The translations under genes were made by a program, and so were the position numbers. From Sphingomonadales bacterium (GTDB lineage Bacteria > Pseudomonadota > Alphaproteobacteria > Sphingomonadales > Sphingomonadaceae): a stretch of DNA of 64,000 bases. Below are positions 1 to 8,427 of this stretch, piece by piece; position 1 is the first letter of the stretch; each line of letters begins with the position of its first letter. Under the pieces are notes generated by a model. That model was not told where the DNA came from. It saw nothing but the letters and a program-made list of their open reading frames with translations, and made no database searches. The stretch spans positions 1,178,001 through 1,242,000 of the forward strand of contig JADJAC010000011.1 in the NCBI GenBank assembly GCA_016704425.1. The letters are read 5' to 3'.

Positions 1-37
1 GAATAGAGGTCGGAGGGCGTCCCGTGCCCCTGAAAAC

Positions 38-628
38 TCACTGGCCCGGGATTATCCCTGGCGGCAATTCGCCCGGAGCACCCTGTTGCTGCATTTGCTG
101 TTGCTGCTGAAGCGCCTGAACTTCAGCCATGCTCTTGAAATCAATGAGTTCTACATCGAACAGCAAGGTTGAGTTTGCCGGAATGCGTTCGTTCGCTTGC
201 GTTCCATAACCCAGTGCAGGCGGGATGCAGAGTTTGTAGCTGCCGCCGCGTTGCATTTTCTTCAGCGCTTCGGAAAATCCTGGCACAAGCCCTTGAACCG
301 GGAAGGCTGCCCGAGGATTTGAATCGAATTCCTTGCCGGTAGAGAGCGTACCCTTGTAGCTGACAAGGACGACATCGGTTTCTGTCGGCATCGGGCCAGT
401 CCCAGCGTGCACAGCCTGAAACCGAAGGCCGCTCGCTGTCCTTTCGACGGCAGATGCGCCTTTGCCTTCAGGGGCGAACGCTGCTGCGCTGCACGCTCCC
501 GAAACCGCCTTCTCGGTTCCCCACCAGGCCGCGCCCCCCGCAACCAGGACGGCAACAGCAACGCCAGCCCACAATTTGGTGAGTGAACCCTTTTCGATGG
601 GCGGGATCGGAACAGTAGTGACAGACAT
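38..628 (-). CDS. FKBP-type peptidyl-prolyl cis-trans isomerase, membrane-anchored
   Basis: A 196-residue protein predicted to catalyse prolyl cis-trans isomerisation on the periplasmic side of the inner membrane. Residues about 17-38 form one hydrophobic segment (signal anchor). Residues about 66-163 are an FKBP fold with the family signatures VLVSYKGTL, GFSEALKKMQRGG, IPPALGYG and the final LLFDVELIDF strand. The tail is rich in Gln and Pro and has no assigned function. Start: ATG at 628. It lies upstream of and on the same strand as rpsU, with 71 bases between. The family call is firm; the client proteins are unknown. Confidence 0.9.
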   Translation of the reverse strand: MSVTTVPIPPIEKGSLTKLWAGVAVAVLVAGGAAWWGTEKAVSGACSAAAFAPEGKGASAVERTASGLRFQAVHAGTGPMPTETDVVLVSYKGTLSTGKEFDSNPRAAFPVQGLVPGFSEALKKMQRGGSYKLCIPPALGYGTQANERIPANSTLLFDVELIDFKSMAEVQALQQQQQMQQQGAPGELPPGIIPGQ

Positions 629-699
629 GGAGCCCCCTGGTGCCTGGATTGATCGGGCAACCCTAGCGACGCAAAACGCTTGCGCCTGCCGGAAACGTC

Positions 700-906
700 T
701 TAACGAACGCCGTCGCGTTCGGCGCGCTTGCGATCCATCTTGCGGGCGCGACGTACAGCTGCAGCCTTTTCACGGGCGCGCTTTTCCGACGGTTTTTCAT
801 AGTGACGACGCAGTTTCATTTCGCGATAAACGCCTTCGCGCTGCAGCTTCTTCTTGAGCGCGCGCAGCGCCTGATCGACATTGTTGTCGCGAACCATAAT
901 TTGCAT
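700..906 (-). CDS. rpsU: 30S ribosomal protein bS21
   Basis: A 68-residue basic protein with the bS21 pattern: MQIMVRDNNVDQALRALKKK at the start, then the EGVYREMKLRRHYEKPSEKR core and a Lys/Arg-rich tail. It joins the 30S subunit near the platform and aids initiation. Length is typical for alphaproteobacteria. It probably has its own promoter, since the next genes rightwards are on the other strand. The identification is secure. Confidence 0.97.
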   Translation of the reverse strand: MQIMVRDNNVDQALRALKKKLQREGVYREMKLRRHYEKPSEKRAREKAAAVRRARKMDRKRAERDGVR

Positions 907-1165
907 AAAGTCGTCACACTCCGGTCAATTCAGAAAGGACGTGACAACCCACGTCCGGATCAAATGGCAAAAACAAAGGGATCGTCGTGAAATGCTTCAC
1001 GCCGTTCGTTGCGCGCCCCTAACAGCGGATTCGCGGAATTTCAAGGCCCAAGCACTCAATAAGCTGAACAGGAGCCTACGATGCAATTCAGCATCTCGTC
1101 AGACCAGGCATGCAAAAAGCATTGCAAGGTCGGCAGGTTGAACCGTCGACCCCATGGAGGTTGAA

Positions 1166-1732
1166 ATGCACATTGTTCCAAGATTTTCGCTTTTGGCGGC
1201 CACTGCCGCGACAGCCATGGCCGCCGCTGCTCCGGCCATGGCTGACAATGGTCGCCACCGTGGTCGTGACGGGATAGATGCCGGAGACGTAATTGCAGGA
1301 GCGCTGATCATTGGCGGGATCGCGGCAATTGCTTCTGCAGCTTCGGATGGCAATCGCGGGTATGATGGTCGCTGGGACAGGGACCGCGGCTACGATCGGT
1401 ATGACGACGGCTACTACAACAACGGTTATGGAAGCCGCACAGCCGTCGAGCAATGCATTCGTGTTGCTGGGCAGAGAGCGAGCCGCTATGGCCGTGCAAG
1501 GATCACAGACGTCACACTGATCGACCGGATTCGCGGCGGATATGAAGTGCGTGGGCGCCTTGTCGTCGCAGGACGCCGCTACCAGTCCCGCGATTATAAT
1601 GGTTGGGACCGCTATGGCTACAACTACGATCGATATGGCCGCGATTATGACAAGGGCAAATTTGCCTGTGTGGTCCGCTACGGCCAAGTTCAGGATGTTC
1701 GGCTTTCTGGCCTGCGCGGATCCTATTATTAA
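1166..1732 (+). CDS. Secreted Tyr/Gly/Arg-rich hypothetical protein
   Basis: An exported protein of unknown function. I chose ATG 1166 over ATG 1154 because GGAGG at 1156-1160 lies 5 bases upstream of it and the residues that follow make a clean signal peptide ending near APAMA-DN. The mature part starts with an Arg/Gly-rich stretch, then an aliphatic segment (VIAGALIIGGIAAIASAA), then a region rich in Tyr, Asp and Gly, and ends in a compact domain with two cysteines (one in EQCIRVAG, one in FACVVRYG). Proteins of this composition are common in sphingomonads. The 259 bases between rpsU and this gene show nothing else. I do not recognise a named family. Confidence 0.75.
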   Translation: MHIVPRFSLLAATAATAMAAAAPAMADNGRHRGRDGIDAGDVIAGALIIGGIAAIASAASDGNRGYDGRWDRDRGYDRYDDGYYNNGYGSRTAVEQCIRVAGQRASRYGRARITDVTLIDRIRGGYEVRGRLVVAGRRYQSRDYNGWDRYGYNYDRYGRDYDKGKFACVVRYGQVQDVRLSGLRGSYY

Positions 1733-1871
1733 TAGCTTGGGTGGTGGTGCGGCCAATCTGTCGCACCACTCCAACTTTCTATGAAAATGCTTGCGGTAAC
1801 CATTTCCGTTAACGCTCCGATCAGCACCGCATGAGACGCTTCCGGCTCCAATCTAGCCAGGGAGTAGTGTC

Positions 1872-2351
1872 ATGGGGAATTTCATCAAATCGACTTTGGC
1901 AGCAGCTGTCCTTCTAGCTGTGCCGCTGAACGCGGCCCATGCGGCATGCTGGACAGAGACAGCGATCAGTGCAGCGAAGGTCCGTGATATGGAAACGATG
2001 CTGATGGTCTCCGCCTTGCGCTGCCGCGCGTCCGACCCTGGCATTCTCCCTGCATACAACAATTTCGTCCGTGCAAGCAGGGTCGCCCTAACCCAGGTAA
2101 ACGATACACTGAGGCGCCAGTTCGCCGATCAAGGTGGCCTGAATGGATACGACCGCTATGTTACTTCAATTGCCAATCGCTATGGCGCCGGAGCAGAAGG
2201 ACTGAATTGCGACGACATGTCGTCGATCCTCGCTGCTGCGCAGGCGGAACGCGGATCTCTTGCAGGACTCGCGCGCCTGGCGACAGCAGCGAATGTTGAG
2301 CCGGTGTTGACAGGCAGCCGGTGTGCCCTCGTCGTGGCGTCGCGGAGATAA
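1872..2351 (+). CDS. Small exported cysteine-containing hypothetical protein
   Basis: A 159-residue protein with a signal peptide (MGNFIKSTLAAAVLLAVPLN, cleavage probably after AHA). The mature part is mostly helical in composition and has four cysteines (in ACWTE, ALRCRA, LNCDD and SRCAL), enough for two disulfides in the periplasm. The start has an AGGGAG stretch just upstream. It sits alone between a secreted protein and ahcY; its stop codon directly precedes the palindrome upstream of ahcY. No family was recognised. Confidence 0.75.
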   Translation: MGNFIKSTLAAAVLLAVPLNAAHAACWTETAISAAKVRDMETMLMVSALRCRASDPGILPAYNNFVRASRVALTQVNDTLRRQFADQGGLNGYDRYVTSIANRYGAGAEGLNCDDMSSILAAAQAERGSLAGLARLATAANVEPVLTGSRCALVVASRR

Positions 2352-2352
2352 C

Positions 2353-2372
2353 ATATAAAGAAATCTTTATAT
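2353..2372. promoter_or_regulatory. Candidate SahR/SamR-type operator upstream of ahcY
   Basis: A perfect inverted repeat, ATATAAAGA - AA - TCTTTATAT, lies 63 bases before the ahcY start. It has no GC-rich stem or T tail, so it is not a terminator. ArsR-family regulators of the SAH/methionine cycle (SahR, SamR) bind AT-rich palindromes of this kind upstream of ahcY in other proteobacteria. The assignment to a named regulator is inference; no such regulator gene is in the window. Confidence 0.5.
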
Positions 2373-2388
2373 TTGCATTTGCGGCTGG

Positions 2389-2445
2389 TCGCAGCTAGGG
2401 GGCAGAGCCACTAACCTTTAGCCGGAGACCCGCAAGTGGCTGCGA
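2389..2445 (+). promoter_or_regulatory. Structured ahcY leader with competing pairings over the start codon
   Basis: AGCCACT (2406-2412) is complementary to AGTGGCT (2435-2441), which contains the GTG start of ahcY. TCGCAGC (2389-2395) is complementary to GCTGCGA (2439-2445). The two pairings share 2439-2441 and cannot both form. Either could hide the start codon, so translation could be switched. I do not see the consensus of a known SAH, SAM-II or SAM/SAH riboswitch, so this remains an unclassified candidate. Confidence 0.35.
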
Positions 2446-3830
2446 ACGACTACGTGATTGCTGATCTTTCCCTCGCCGATTTCGGGCGAAAAGAAATCAA
2501 CATTGCCGAAACCGAAATGCCGGGCCTCATGGCTTTGCGCTTGGAATATGGCGCGTCAAAGCCTTTGAAGGGCGCGCGGATCACTGGTTCGTTGCATATG
2601 ACGATCCAGACTGCCGTCCTTATTGAAACGCTGGTTGAACTTGGGGCCGAAGTCCGTTGGGCGACGTGCAACATTTTCTCGACTCAGGATCATGCTGCTG
2701 CAGCGATTGCCGCACGCGGAATCCCGGTCTTTGCTATCAAGGGAGAGAGCCTTGCCGATTATTGGGACTATGTCGGCCGGATTTTCGACTGGGGCAACGA
2801 CCACACGGCAAACATGATTCTGGACGATGGGGGCGATGCCACGATGTTCGCACTTTGGGGTGCCCGGGTCGAAGCCGGGGACAGTCTACCCGAGCCAGAA
2901 AATGAGGAAGAGGTTGAATTCCAGCGCGCGCTCAAGGCGTTTCTGAAGGAAAAGCCGGGCTACCTCACGATGTCAGTTGCCCACATCAAAGGCGTTTCGG
3001 AAGAAACGACCACAGGCGTACATCGCCTCTACCAGATCGCGAAGGATGGAAAGCTGCCTTTCCCTGCGATTAACGTCAACGATAGTGTCACCAAGTCGAA
3101 GTTTGACAATCTCTATGGCTGCAAGGAATCGCTGGTCGATGCGATCCGTCGTGCTACCGATGTGATGCTGGCCGGCAAGGTCGCTTGCGTTGCCGGCTTC
3201 GGTGATGTTGGCAAGGGCTCTGCGCAATCGTTGCGCAATGGTGGCGCGCGGGTCATGGTCACCGAGGTTGATCCGATCTGCGCCCTGCAGGCTGCCATGG
3301 AGGGCTTCGAAGTTGTTACTATGGAAGAAGCTGTAACCCGTGCGGACATTTTCTGCACGGCAACGGGAAATGCCGACGTCATCACTGCCGCTCACATGGC
3401 CGCGATGAAGCCGATGAGCATCGTCTGCAACATCGGGCATTTCGACAGCGAAATTCAGATTGCCGCACTGTCCAACTACAAATGGACGGAGGTGAAGCCC
3501 GGTACGGACCTTGTCGAGTTTCCTGACGGCAAGCAGATCATAATTCTTGCCAAGGGGCGCCTGGTCAACCTTGGCTGTGCGACAGGACATCCGTCGTTCG
3601 TGATGTCATCCAGTTTCACAAACCAGGTGCTGGCCCAGATCGAGCTGTTCGCAAAGTCAGCGGACTATCAGAACCAGGTCTATGTCCTGCCCAAGCATCT
3701 TGATGAAAAGGTTGCAGCGCTGCACCTTGAGAAGCTCGGCGTAAAACTGACGAAACTGACCGAGAAGCAGGCCGCCTACATTGGTGTCGGCCGCGAAGGA
3801 CCGTTCAAGCCGGATCACTATCGCTACTGA
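2436..3830 (+). CDS. ahcY: S-adenosylhomocysteine hydrolase (adenosylhomocysteinase)
   Basis: A 464-residue cytosolic NAD-dependent enzyme that splits S-adenosylhomocysteine into adenosine and homocysteine, relieving inhibition of methyltransferases. Family marks include SLHMTIQTAVLIETL, the NINDSVTK-like VNVNDSVTKSKFDN with the catalytic Lys/Asp, the Rossmann motif VAGFGDVGKGSAQ, NIGHFDSEIQ and the C-terminal KPDHYRY. The length matches the longer bacterial type. The start is a GTG (AANDYVIADL follows). An AT-rich palindrome and a pairing leader upstream suggest regulation by the SAM cycle. Identification is secure. Confidence 0.97.
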   Translation: MAANDYVIADLSLADFGRKEINIAETEMPGLMALRLEYGASKPLKGARITGSLHMTIQTAVLIETLVELGAEVRWATCNIFSTQDHAAAAIAARGIPVFAIKGESLADYWDYVGRIFDWGNDHTANMILDDGGDATMFALWGARVEAGDSLPEPENEEEVEFQRALKAFLKEKPGYLTMSVAHIKGVSEETTTGVHRLYQIAKDGKLPFPAINVNDSVTKSKFDNLYGCKESLVDAIRRATDVMLAGKVACVAGFGDVGKGSAQSLRNGGARVMVTEVDPICALQAAMEGFEVVTMEEAVTRADIFCTATGNADVITAAHMAAMKPMSIVCNIGHFDSEIQIAALSNYKWTEVKPGTDLVEFPDGKQIIILAKGRLVNLGCATGHPSFVMSSSFTNQVLAQIELFAKSADYQNQVYVLPKHLDEKVAALHLEKLGVKLTKLTEKQAAYIGVGREGPFKPDHYRY

Positions 3831-3894
3831 GCTTGCCCTTCCAGAATTGCGCTTCTGCCCCTAAGGGGATGGGAATGCACGCGAGCCTTTGCCT

Positions 3895-6246
3895 ATGCTG
3901 ACTTTGTCGCACACCATGGCGGTGCTCATTGGCGCTGTGATGGCGATATGGCTGGGACTTGCAGTCTGGGCAGTCTGGACCGGGCTCAAGCTCAGGAAGA
4001 GAGCCGAATTTTCGACCAGCCAGGCGGACAGGTTGGCATCGCTGCTCGAATCGGCGCCGGCCTTGCCTCTGATGGTGCGCAACGATGGCCGCATTGAAGC
4101 TCCGGAGCGCCTTGGGGATTGGCTCGGTCTGCCTAAGGTTCCGAATTTTGTCTCGGACCTGGCGGGCCATAATTGCGGACTTACCGACGATGACGCGGCC
4201 GCGCTGGTGCGGGACGTCTCAGCGGTGCAGAGGTCGGGACGGAGCTTTAGCCGGGCGATCCGTGCCCAGGGGTCGTCAAGAACCCTTCTTGTCCGCGGCG
4301 CGCCCGCGGCTGTTCGGCTCGGGTCAAGCGGCGCCGTCATTCTCTGGTGGTTCGACGCCACGGAAAGCCAGGCCGAGATTGGCAGACTGGGAGAGGAAAG
4401 CGCCAGACTGAAGCTTGCCTTTGACCGCCTGTCGGGGCTGATTGAGGCAGCACCGATGCCGATGTGGCATCGCGGGCCTGACATGCGGATTGCCCTTGTA
4501 AACAATGCCTATGTCCGTGCGGTGGAAGCTGAATCGGCAGCGGATGTGATTGCCAGGGGCCTCGAGCTTGTGGACGTGGGTGCAGAAGCGAGCCCCCTTG
4601 CAGCGGCTCAGCGTGCCAGGGAGACCAACCAGCCTGTCAGTCGCGTAGTTCCCATCACCGTAGGCGGTGAACGGCGTGCTGCACGGATTGTCGATGTGCC
4701 GCTTGGTGATGCCGGAGTGGCCGGTTTTGCAATGGATGTCGAAGAAGTGGAGCGCGCAAACGCTGCTTTCCGGCGTTTCGTTGCCTCACAAAGAGACACT
4801 CTGGACCGTCTTTCGGCTGGGGTTGCGCAATTTGGCGCTGACCGCTCGCTGCTGTTCTGCAATCAGCCTTTTGTCCGGCAGTTCGCCCTGAAGCAGGAGT
4901 GGGTGGCAGAACGTCCAGACTTCGACCGTTTGCTGGATCGCATGCGCGAAGCCAACCGCGTTCCGGAAACGCGGGATTTTCCCGGTTGGAAAGCGGAGCA
5001 TCGCGAGTGGTTTATGGCAAGCGATGGCGTCCAGGAAGAAAATTGGCTGCTGCCCGATGGAGCGCATCTGAGGGTCGTGGCCCAACCATTGCCGGACGGT
5101 GGCCTGCTTGCAATATTTGAAGACAGGACTGAGCAAGCCCAGCTGGCAAGTGCCCGGGACACTTTGCTGCGGGTGCGCACCGCAACGTTCGATAATATGT
5201 TCGAGGCGGTCGGCGTCTTCGAATCCGATGGCAGGCTGCACCTCTGGAACAGCCGGTTTCGCCAAGTCTGGGATTTTGATGAAGACTTCCTTGCCGGCCA
5301 TCCCCATGTCGATGCTCTTGCCGAGGCGGCGTCGTCGAAACTTCTCAATGCGTCACGCGCGTCGTTGATTCGTGAAATGGTTCGCTCTGCGACTGTTGAG
5401 CGTCAGCAACGCAGCGGCCGGCTCGCGCTCAAGAACGGCAGACATTTCGAATTTGCAGCCGTCCCGCTGCCGGACGGAAATGCGTTGTTTACAATGCTGG
5501 ATATTTCGGACAGCCGAAGGGTGGAGAGTGTGCTGCGCGAACGCGCCGATGCGCTGGAAGAGGCCAACCGGGTCAAGTCAAGCTTCGTTGCCAACATGAG
5601 CTACGAGCTCCGCACACCGCTCACGTCGATCAGTGGCTTTGCGGAAATGCTGCAGCAAGGTTTCGGTGGACAACTTGAGGAGCAGGGACGGGCATATGTT
5701 GCTGCCATACTTGATTCAACCGAGCGCCTAAGCGGATTGGTCGACAAGGTGCTTGATCTGACGCAGAGTGACGCAGGCCAGCTGCCTTTGGAACGCAAGC
5801 CTGTCGACATTGCAGCAATGCTGGAGGAAGCGGCGCGTGACCACCGTCCTTCTGCGACGGCCAAGGCGATCGATTTCGCCATCGAGATCGACCAGACAGT
5901 CGGCATGGCAAATGGAGATGCGCGACGGTTGCGACAGGTCTTTGATCATTTGCTTGAGAACAGCTTTGCTTACACACCGGAAGGTGGGCGCATCCTGATT
6001 CATGCAGAAGGCAACAAGGAGCGGGCTGTCGTCATTGTGTCAGACAATGGACCTGGTATGAACATGGCTGAACAGACGGCCGCGCTGGATCGGTTCGGTC
6101 GTGTCGCGGAGAGCCGAAGCAGCGAGCCTGCGCTTGGACTCGGACTGCCGCTCGCGAAGCAGTTTGTCGAAGCGCACGGCGGCACACTCTCCCTTGTTTC
6201 GGAACCGGGGCAGGGGACGCTGGTACGGATTGAACTGCCTCGATGA
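3895..6246 (+). CDS. divL: DivL-like PAS/HisKA pseudokinase with tyrosine in the H-box
   Basis: A 783-residue membrane-tethered kinase-like protein. Residues about 8-30 form one transmembrane segment, followed by several PAS-like regions, a HisKA dimerisation helix and an HATPase_c domain (N-box DHLLENSFAYTPEGG, G1 VSDNGPGM, G2 GLGLPLAKQF). The H-box reads FVANMSYELRTPLTS: the phospho-accepting His is replaced by Tyr (residue 570, codon 5602-5604). This substitution is the hallmark of DivL, the alphaproteobacterial partner of CckA and DivK in cell-cycle control, and length and layout agree. I use ATG 3895; a TTG at 3889 is possible. Its stop overlaps tsaE by 4 bases. Confidence 0.78.
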   Translation: MLTLSHTMAVLIGAVMAIWLGLAVWAVWTGLKLRKRAEFSTSQADRLASLLESAPALPLMVRNDGRIEAPERLGDWLGLPKVPNFVSDLAGHNCGLTDDDAAALVRDVSAVQRSGRSFSRAIRAQGSSRTLLVRGAPAAVRLGSSGAVILWWFDATESQAEIGRLGEESARLKLAFDRLSGLIEAAPMPMWHRGPDMRIALVNNAYVRAVEAESAADVIARGLELVDVGAEASPLAAAQRARETNQPVSRVVPITVGGERRAARIVDVPLGDAGVAGFAMDVEEVERANAAFRRFVASQRDTLDRLSAGVAQFGADRSLLFCNQPFVRQFALKQEWVAERPDFDRLLDRMREANRVPETRDFPGWKAEHREWFMASDGVQEENWLLPDGAHLRVVAQPLPDGGLLAIFEDRTEQAQLASARDTLLRVRTATFDNMFEAVGVFESDGRLHLWNSRFRQVWDFDEDFLAGHPHVDALAEAASSKLLNASRASLIREMVRSATVERQQRSGRLALKNGRHFEFAAVPLPDGNALFTMLDISDSRRVESVLRERADALEEANRVKSSFVANMSYELRTPLTSISGFAEMLQQGFGGQLEEQGRAYVAAILDSTERLSGLVDKVLDLTQSDAGQLPLERKPVDIAAMLEEAARDHRPSATAKAIDFAIEIDQTVGMANGDARRLRQVFDHLLENSFAYTPEGGRILIHAEGNKERAVVIVSDNGPGMNMAEQTAALDRFGRVAESRSSEPALGLGLPLAKQFVEAHGGTLSLVSEPGQGTLVRIELPR

Positions 6247-6686
6247 TCCTGAAAGACGCTGAGGCAACAGAGGCGGCGGGCCGGATCCTGGCGCCATACA
6301 TTGGCCCCGGTGACGTTGTGGCGCTCTCGGGCGACCTGGGTGTTGGAAAGACATGTTTCGTGCGCGGGGTGCTCGCGGGTTTGGGGTTTGACGGCGAGGC
6401 ACCGAGTCCGAGTTATGCACTGGTCATCCCCTACGCGCCACCTTCTGTTCGGATTCCCGTCTGTCATGTCGATCTTTATCGGCTCAAGACGTCAGAGGAA
6501 GCCGAGGAACTTGGCCTTGATGACGCGTTGGCGGATTCGGCGCTGCTGATTGAGTGGCCTGAGCGCTTGGGTGATCGGCTTTGGTGGGAAGCGTTGAAAA
6601 TCAGGTTGGATGATGTGGGCCCAAAAGGGAGACGCTTGACAGTTTCTGTGCCGCCGTCTTGGGAGGCGCGATGTCCGTTTCTATGA
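6243..6686 (+). CDS. tsaE: tRNA threonylcarbamoyladenosine biosynthesis ATPase TsaE
   Basis: A 147-residue P-loop ATPase that works with TsaB and TsaD in making t6A37 in ANN-decoding tRNAs. It shows the Walker A motif GDLGVGKTCF, the APSPSYALV segment, and the VDLYRL and DDALADSALLIEWPERLGD motifs typical of TsaE. Its ATG overlaps the divL stop (ATGA), and its 3' end overlaps the start of the next gene by 16 bases, so translational coupling through divL-tsaE-amgK-murU is likely. Confidence 0.93.
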   Translation: MILKDAEATEAAGRILAPYIGPGDVVALSGDLGVGKTCFVRGVLAGLGFDGEAPSPSYALVIPYAPPSVRIPVCHVDLYRLKTSEEAEELGLDDALADSALLIEWPERLGDRLWWEALKIRLDDVGPKGRRLTVSVPPSWEARCPFL

Positions 6687-7669
6687 TCCCGCCCGCAACG
6701 GCGCCTGACTTTCTTGCCCGCAATGGCTGGGGGGAAGCCGAGATACTGCCATTGGCAGGTGATGCGTCCTTCCGCCGCTATTTTCGTGTAGTTCTGGGGG
6801 GTGTGCAGGCCGTCCTCATGGATGCGCCACCTCCCCAAGAGGATCCAAGACCCTTCATTCGAGTCGCGAAATGGCTTGTGCAGGAAGGATTCTCCGCGCC
6901 GCGCATTCTTGCTGCGGAACTCGAGTCGGGATTGGTCCTCATTGAAGATTTCGGCGGAAATCGGATGCGCGAGGCGGTTGATGCCCGGCCGTCACTGGAG
7001 CGCCCGCTCTACCGTGCGGTGACCGAACTGCTCGTAGACCTGGCGGCAAAGCCCGCGATGGCCGTGGCCCCTTACTCCCTGGCGGAATATCAGCGCGAAC
7101 TGGGGCTCTTTGTCGAATGGTATTGCCCTGCGGTGGATCTTACCCCCGACGGTGCAAGCTTTGCTGCGATCTGGTCGGATTTGCTTGCACCCGTTTTGGG
7201 TGCCCAGTCAAACCCCGTGACGGTACTGCGCGACTATCATGCTGAGAACATCATGCTCATTGAGGGGCGCGAGGGGCGTGATCGCCTTGGGCTCCTCGAT
7301 TTTCAGGATGCCTTGGCCGGACACCCGGCATATGACCTTGCCTCAATGCTACAGGACGCGCGGCGAACCGTTTCGGCAGAGACTGAGGCAGAGATGCTTG
7401 CGCACTATGCCACACTTGCCCGGCCGTCGCAGGGGTTTGAAGCAGCCTATCATGTGCTTGCTGTTCAGCGAAACCTCAAGATTCTTGGTATTTTCACCAG
7501 ATTGTGGAAGCGTGATGGCAAGCCTCGCTACTGTGCGTTTCAGCCCCGTGTCTGGAGCTATGTCGAACGGAGCCTTGCACACCCTGCACTCGCACCGGCC
7601 AAAGCCTGGATCGATACCCATATCCCGGCTGAAAAGCGGGCCGCCGCTTGGGCAGGGTTCTCCGAATGA
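6671..7669 (+). CDS. amgK: AmgK-like amino-sugar kinase (N-acetylmuramate/GlcNAc kinase)
   Basis: A 332-residue aminoglycoside-phosphotransferase-fold kinase. Visible marks are GDASFRRYFRV near the start, the catalytic loop VLRDYHAENIML and the metal site LLDFQDALAGHPAYDL. In Pseudomonas, AmgK phosphorylates MurNAc at C1 during peptidoglycan recycling and MurU then adds UMP; the murU homologue directly follows here. ATG 6671 is preferred because GGAGG at 6662-6666 sits at good spacing. The stop overlaps the murU start (ATGA). The role is inferred from fold plus neighbour. Confidence 0.82.
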   Translation: MSVSMIPPATAPDFLARNGWGEAEILPLAGDASFRRYFRVVLGGVQAVLMDAPPPQEDPRPFIRVAKWLVQEGFSAPRILAAELESGLVLIEDFGGNRMREAVDARPSLERPLYRAVTELLVDLAAKPAMAVAPYSLAEYQRELGLFVEWYCPAVDLTPDGASFAAIWSDLLAPVLGAQSNPVTVLRDYHAENIMLIEGREGRDRLGLLDFQDALAGHPAYDLASMLQDARRTVSAETEAEMLAHYATLARPSQGFEAAYHVLAVQRNLKILGIFTRLWKRDGKPRYCAFQPRVWSYVERSLAHPALAPAKAWIDTHIPAEKRAAAWAGFSE

Positions 7670-8427
7670 GTCAGATTCGCAAACCGTTGACGGTACGCCC
7701 AAAACTCGAGGCCAAGGTTCCCGAGACTGCCATGGTTATGGCGGCAGGCAAGGGAACGCGGATGCGCCCGCTCACTGCGACGCGCCCGAAACCGTTGATC
7801 GAAGTTGCAGGCTCTACACTGCTCGATCATGTGCTGGATCATTTGCGCACCGCGGGAGTGCGGCGAGTGGTGGTGAATGTTCACTATTTCGCGGATTCGC
7901 TTGAAGCGCATCTCAAGTCGCGAGCACGCGATCTGGATGTGGTGATTTCAGACGAACGCGAAGAGCTTTTGGAAACGGGTGGAGGTCTGATCAAAGCCAA
8001 ACCGCTGCTGCGTGACGATCCGTTCCTCTGTATAAATACCGACAATATCTGGCTCGACGGGCCGGTGGACGGCATTCGACTTCTAGCTTCGCATTGGGAC
8101 GATGTGCGGATGGATGCGCTGATGCTTCTCGTGCCGCTGGCGCGTGCCCATAATCACAGCGGTCGGGGCGATTTCCAGATGGATCCCTGGGGGCGGCTCT
8201 CGCGCCGCAGGCCTGGCAGGATGGCGCCGTATGTCTGGACAGGGATCCAGATGCTCTCGCAACGTTTGCTGTTCGATCCGCCAGCCAAGGTATTTTCAAC
8301 CAATGTGTTCTGGGATCGCGCTATCGCCGCTGGCCGTTGCTATGGTGTTGTCCATCAGGGCCTTTGGTTCGATGTCGGCACTCCTCCTGCTATAGCAAAG
8401 ACTGAAGCGATGATTGCCGATGGCTGA
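7666..8427 (+). CDS. murU: MurNAc-1-phosphate uridylyltransferase MurU-like nucleotidyltransferase
   Basis: A 253-residue nucleotidyltransferase. The signature MVMAAGKGTRMRPLTATRPK lies near residues 20-40, followed by KPLIEVAGSTLLDHVLDHL, EELLETGGGLIKA and the metal/sugar motif FLCINTDNIWLDG. Paired with AmgK it would make UDP-MurNAc from recycled MurNAc, bypassing MurA and MurB. ATG 7666 overlaps the amgK stop; the 3' end overlaps addB by 8 bases. A mannose-1-phosphate guanylyltransferase is the alternative by fold, but the context favours MurU. Confidence 0.82.
   Translation: MSQIRKPLTVRPKLEAKVPETAMVMAAGKGTRMRPLTATRPKPLIEVAGSTLLDHVLDHLRTAGVRRVVVNVHYFADSLEAHLKSRARDLDVVISDEREELLETGGGLIKAKPLLRDDPFLCINTDNIWLDGPVDGIRLLASHWDDVRMDALMLLVPLARAHNHSGRGDFQMDPWGRLSRRRPGRMAPYVWTGIQMLSQRLLFDPPAKVFSTNVFWDRAIAAGRCYGVVHQGLWFDVGTPPAIAKTEAMIADG

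Noticed and set aside
1088..1774. Minus-strand open frame of 228 codons
   Set aside because: It is the antisense shadow of the secreted Tyr/Gly-rich protein; its composition mirrors that gene.
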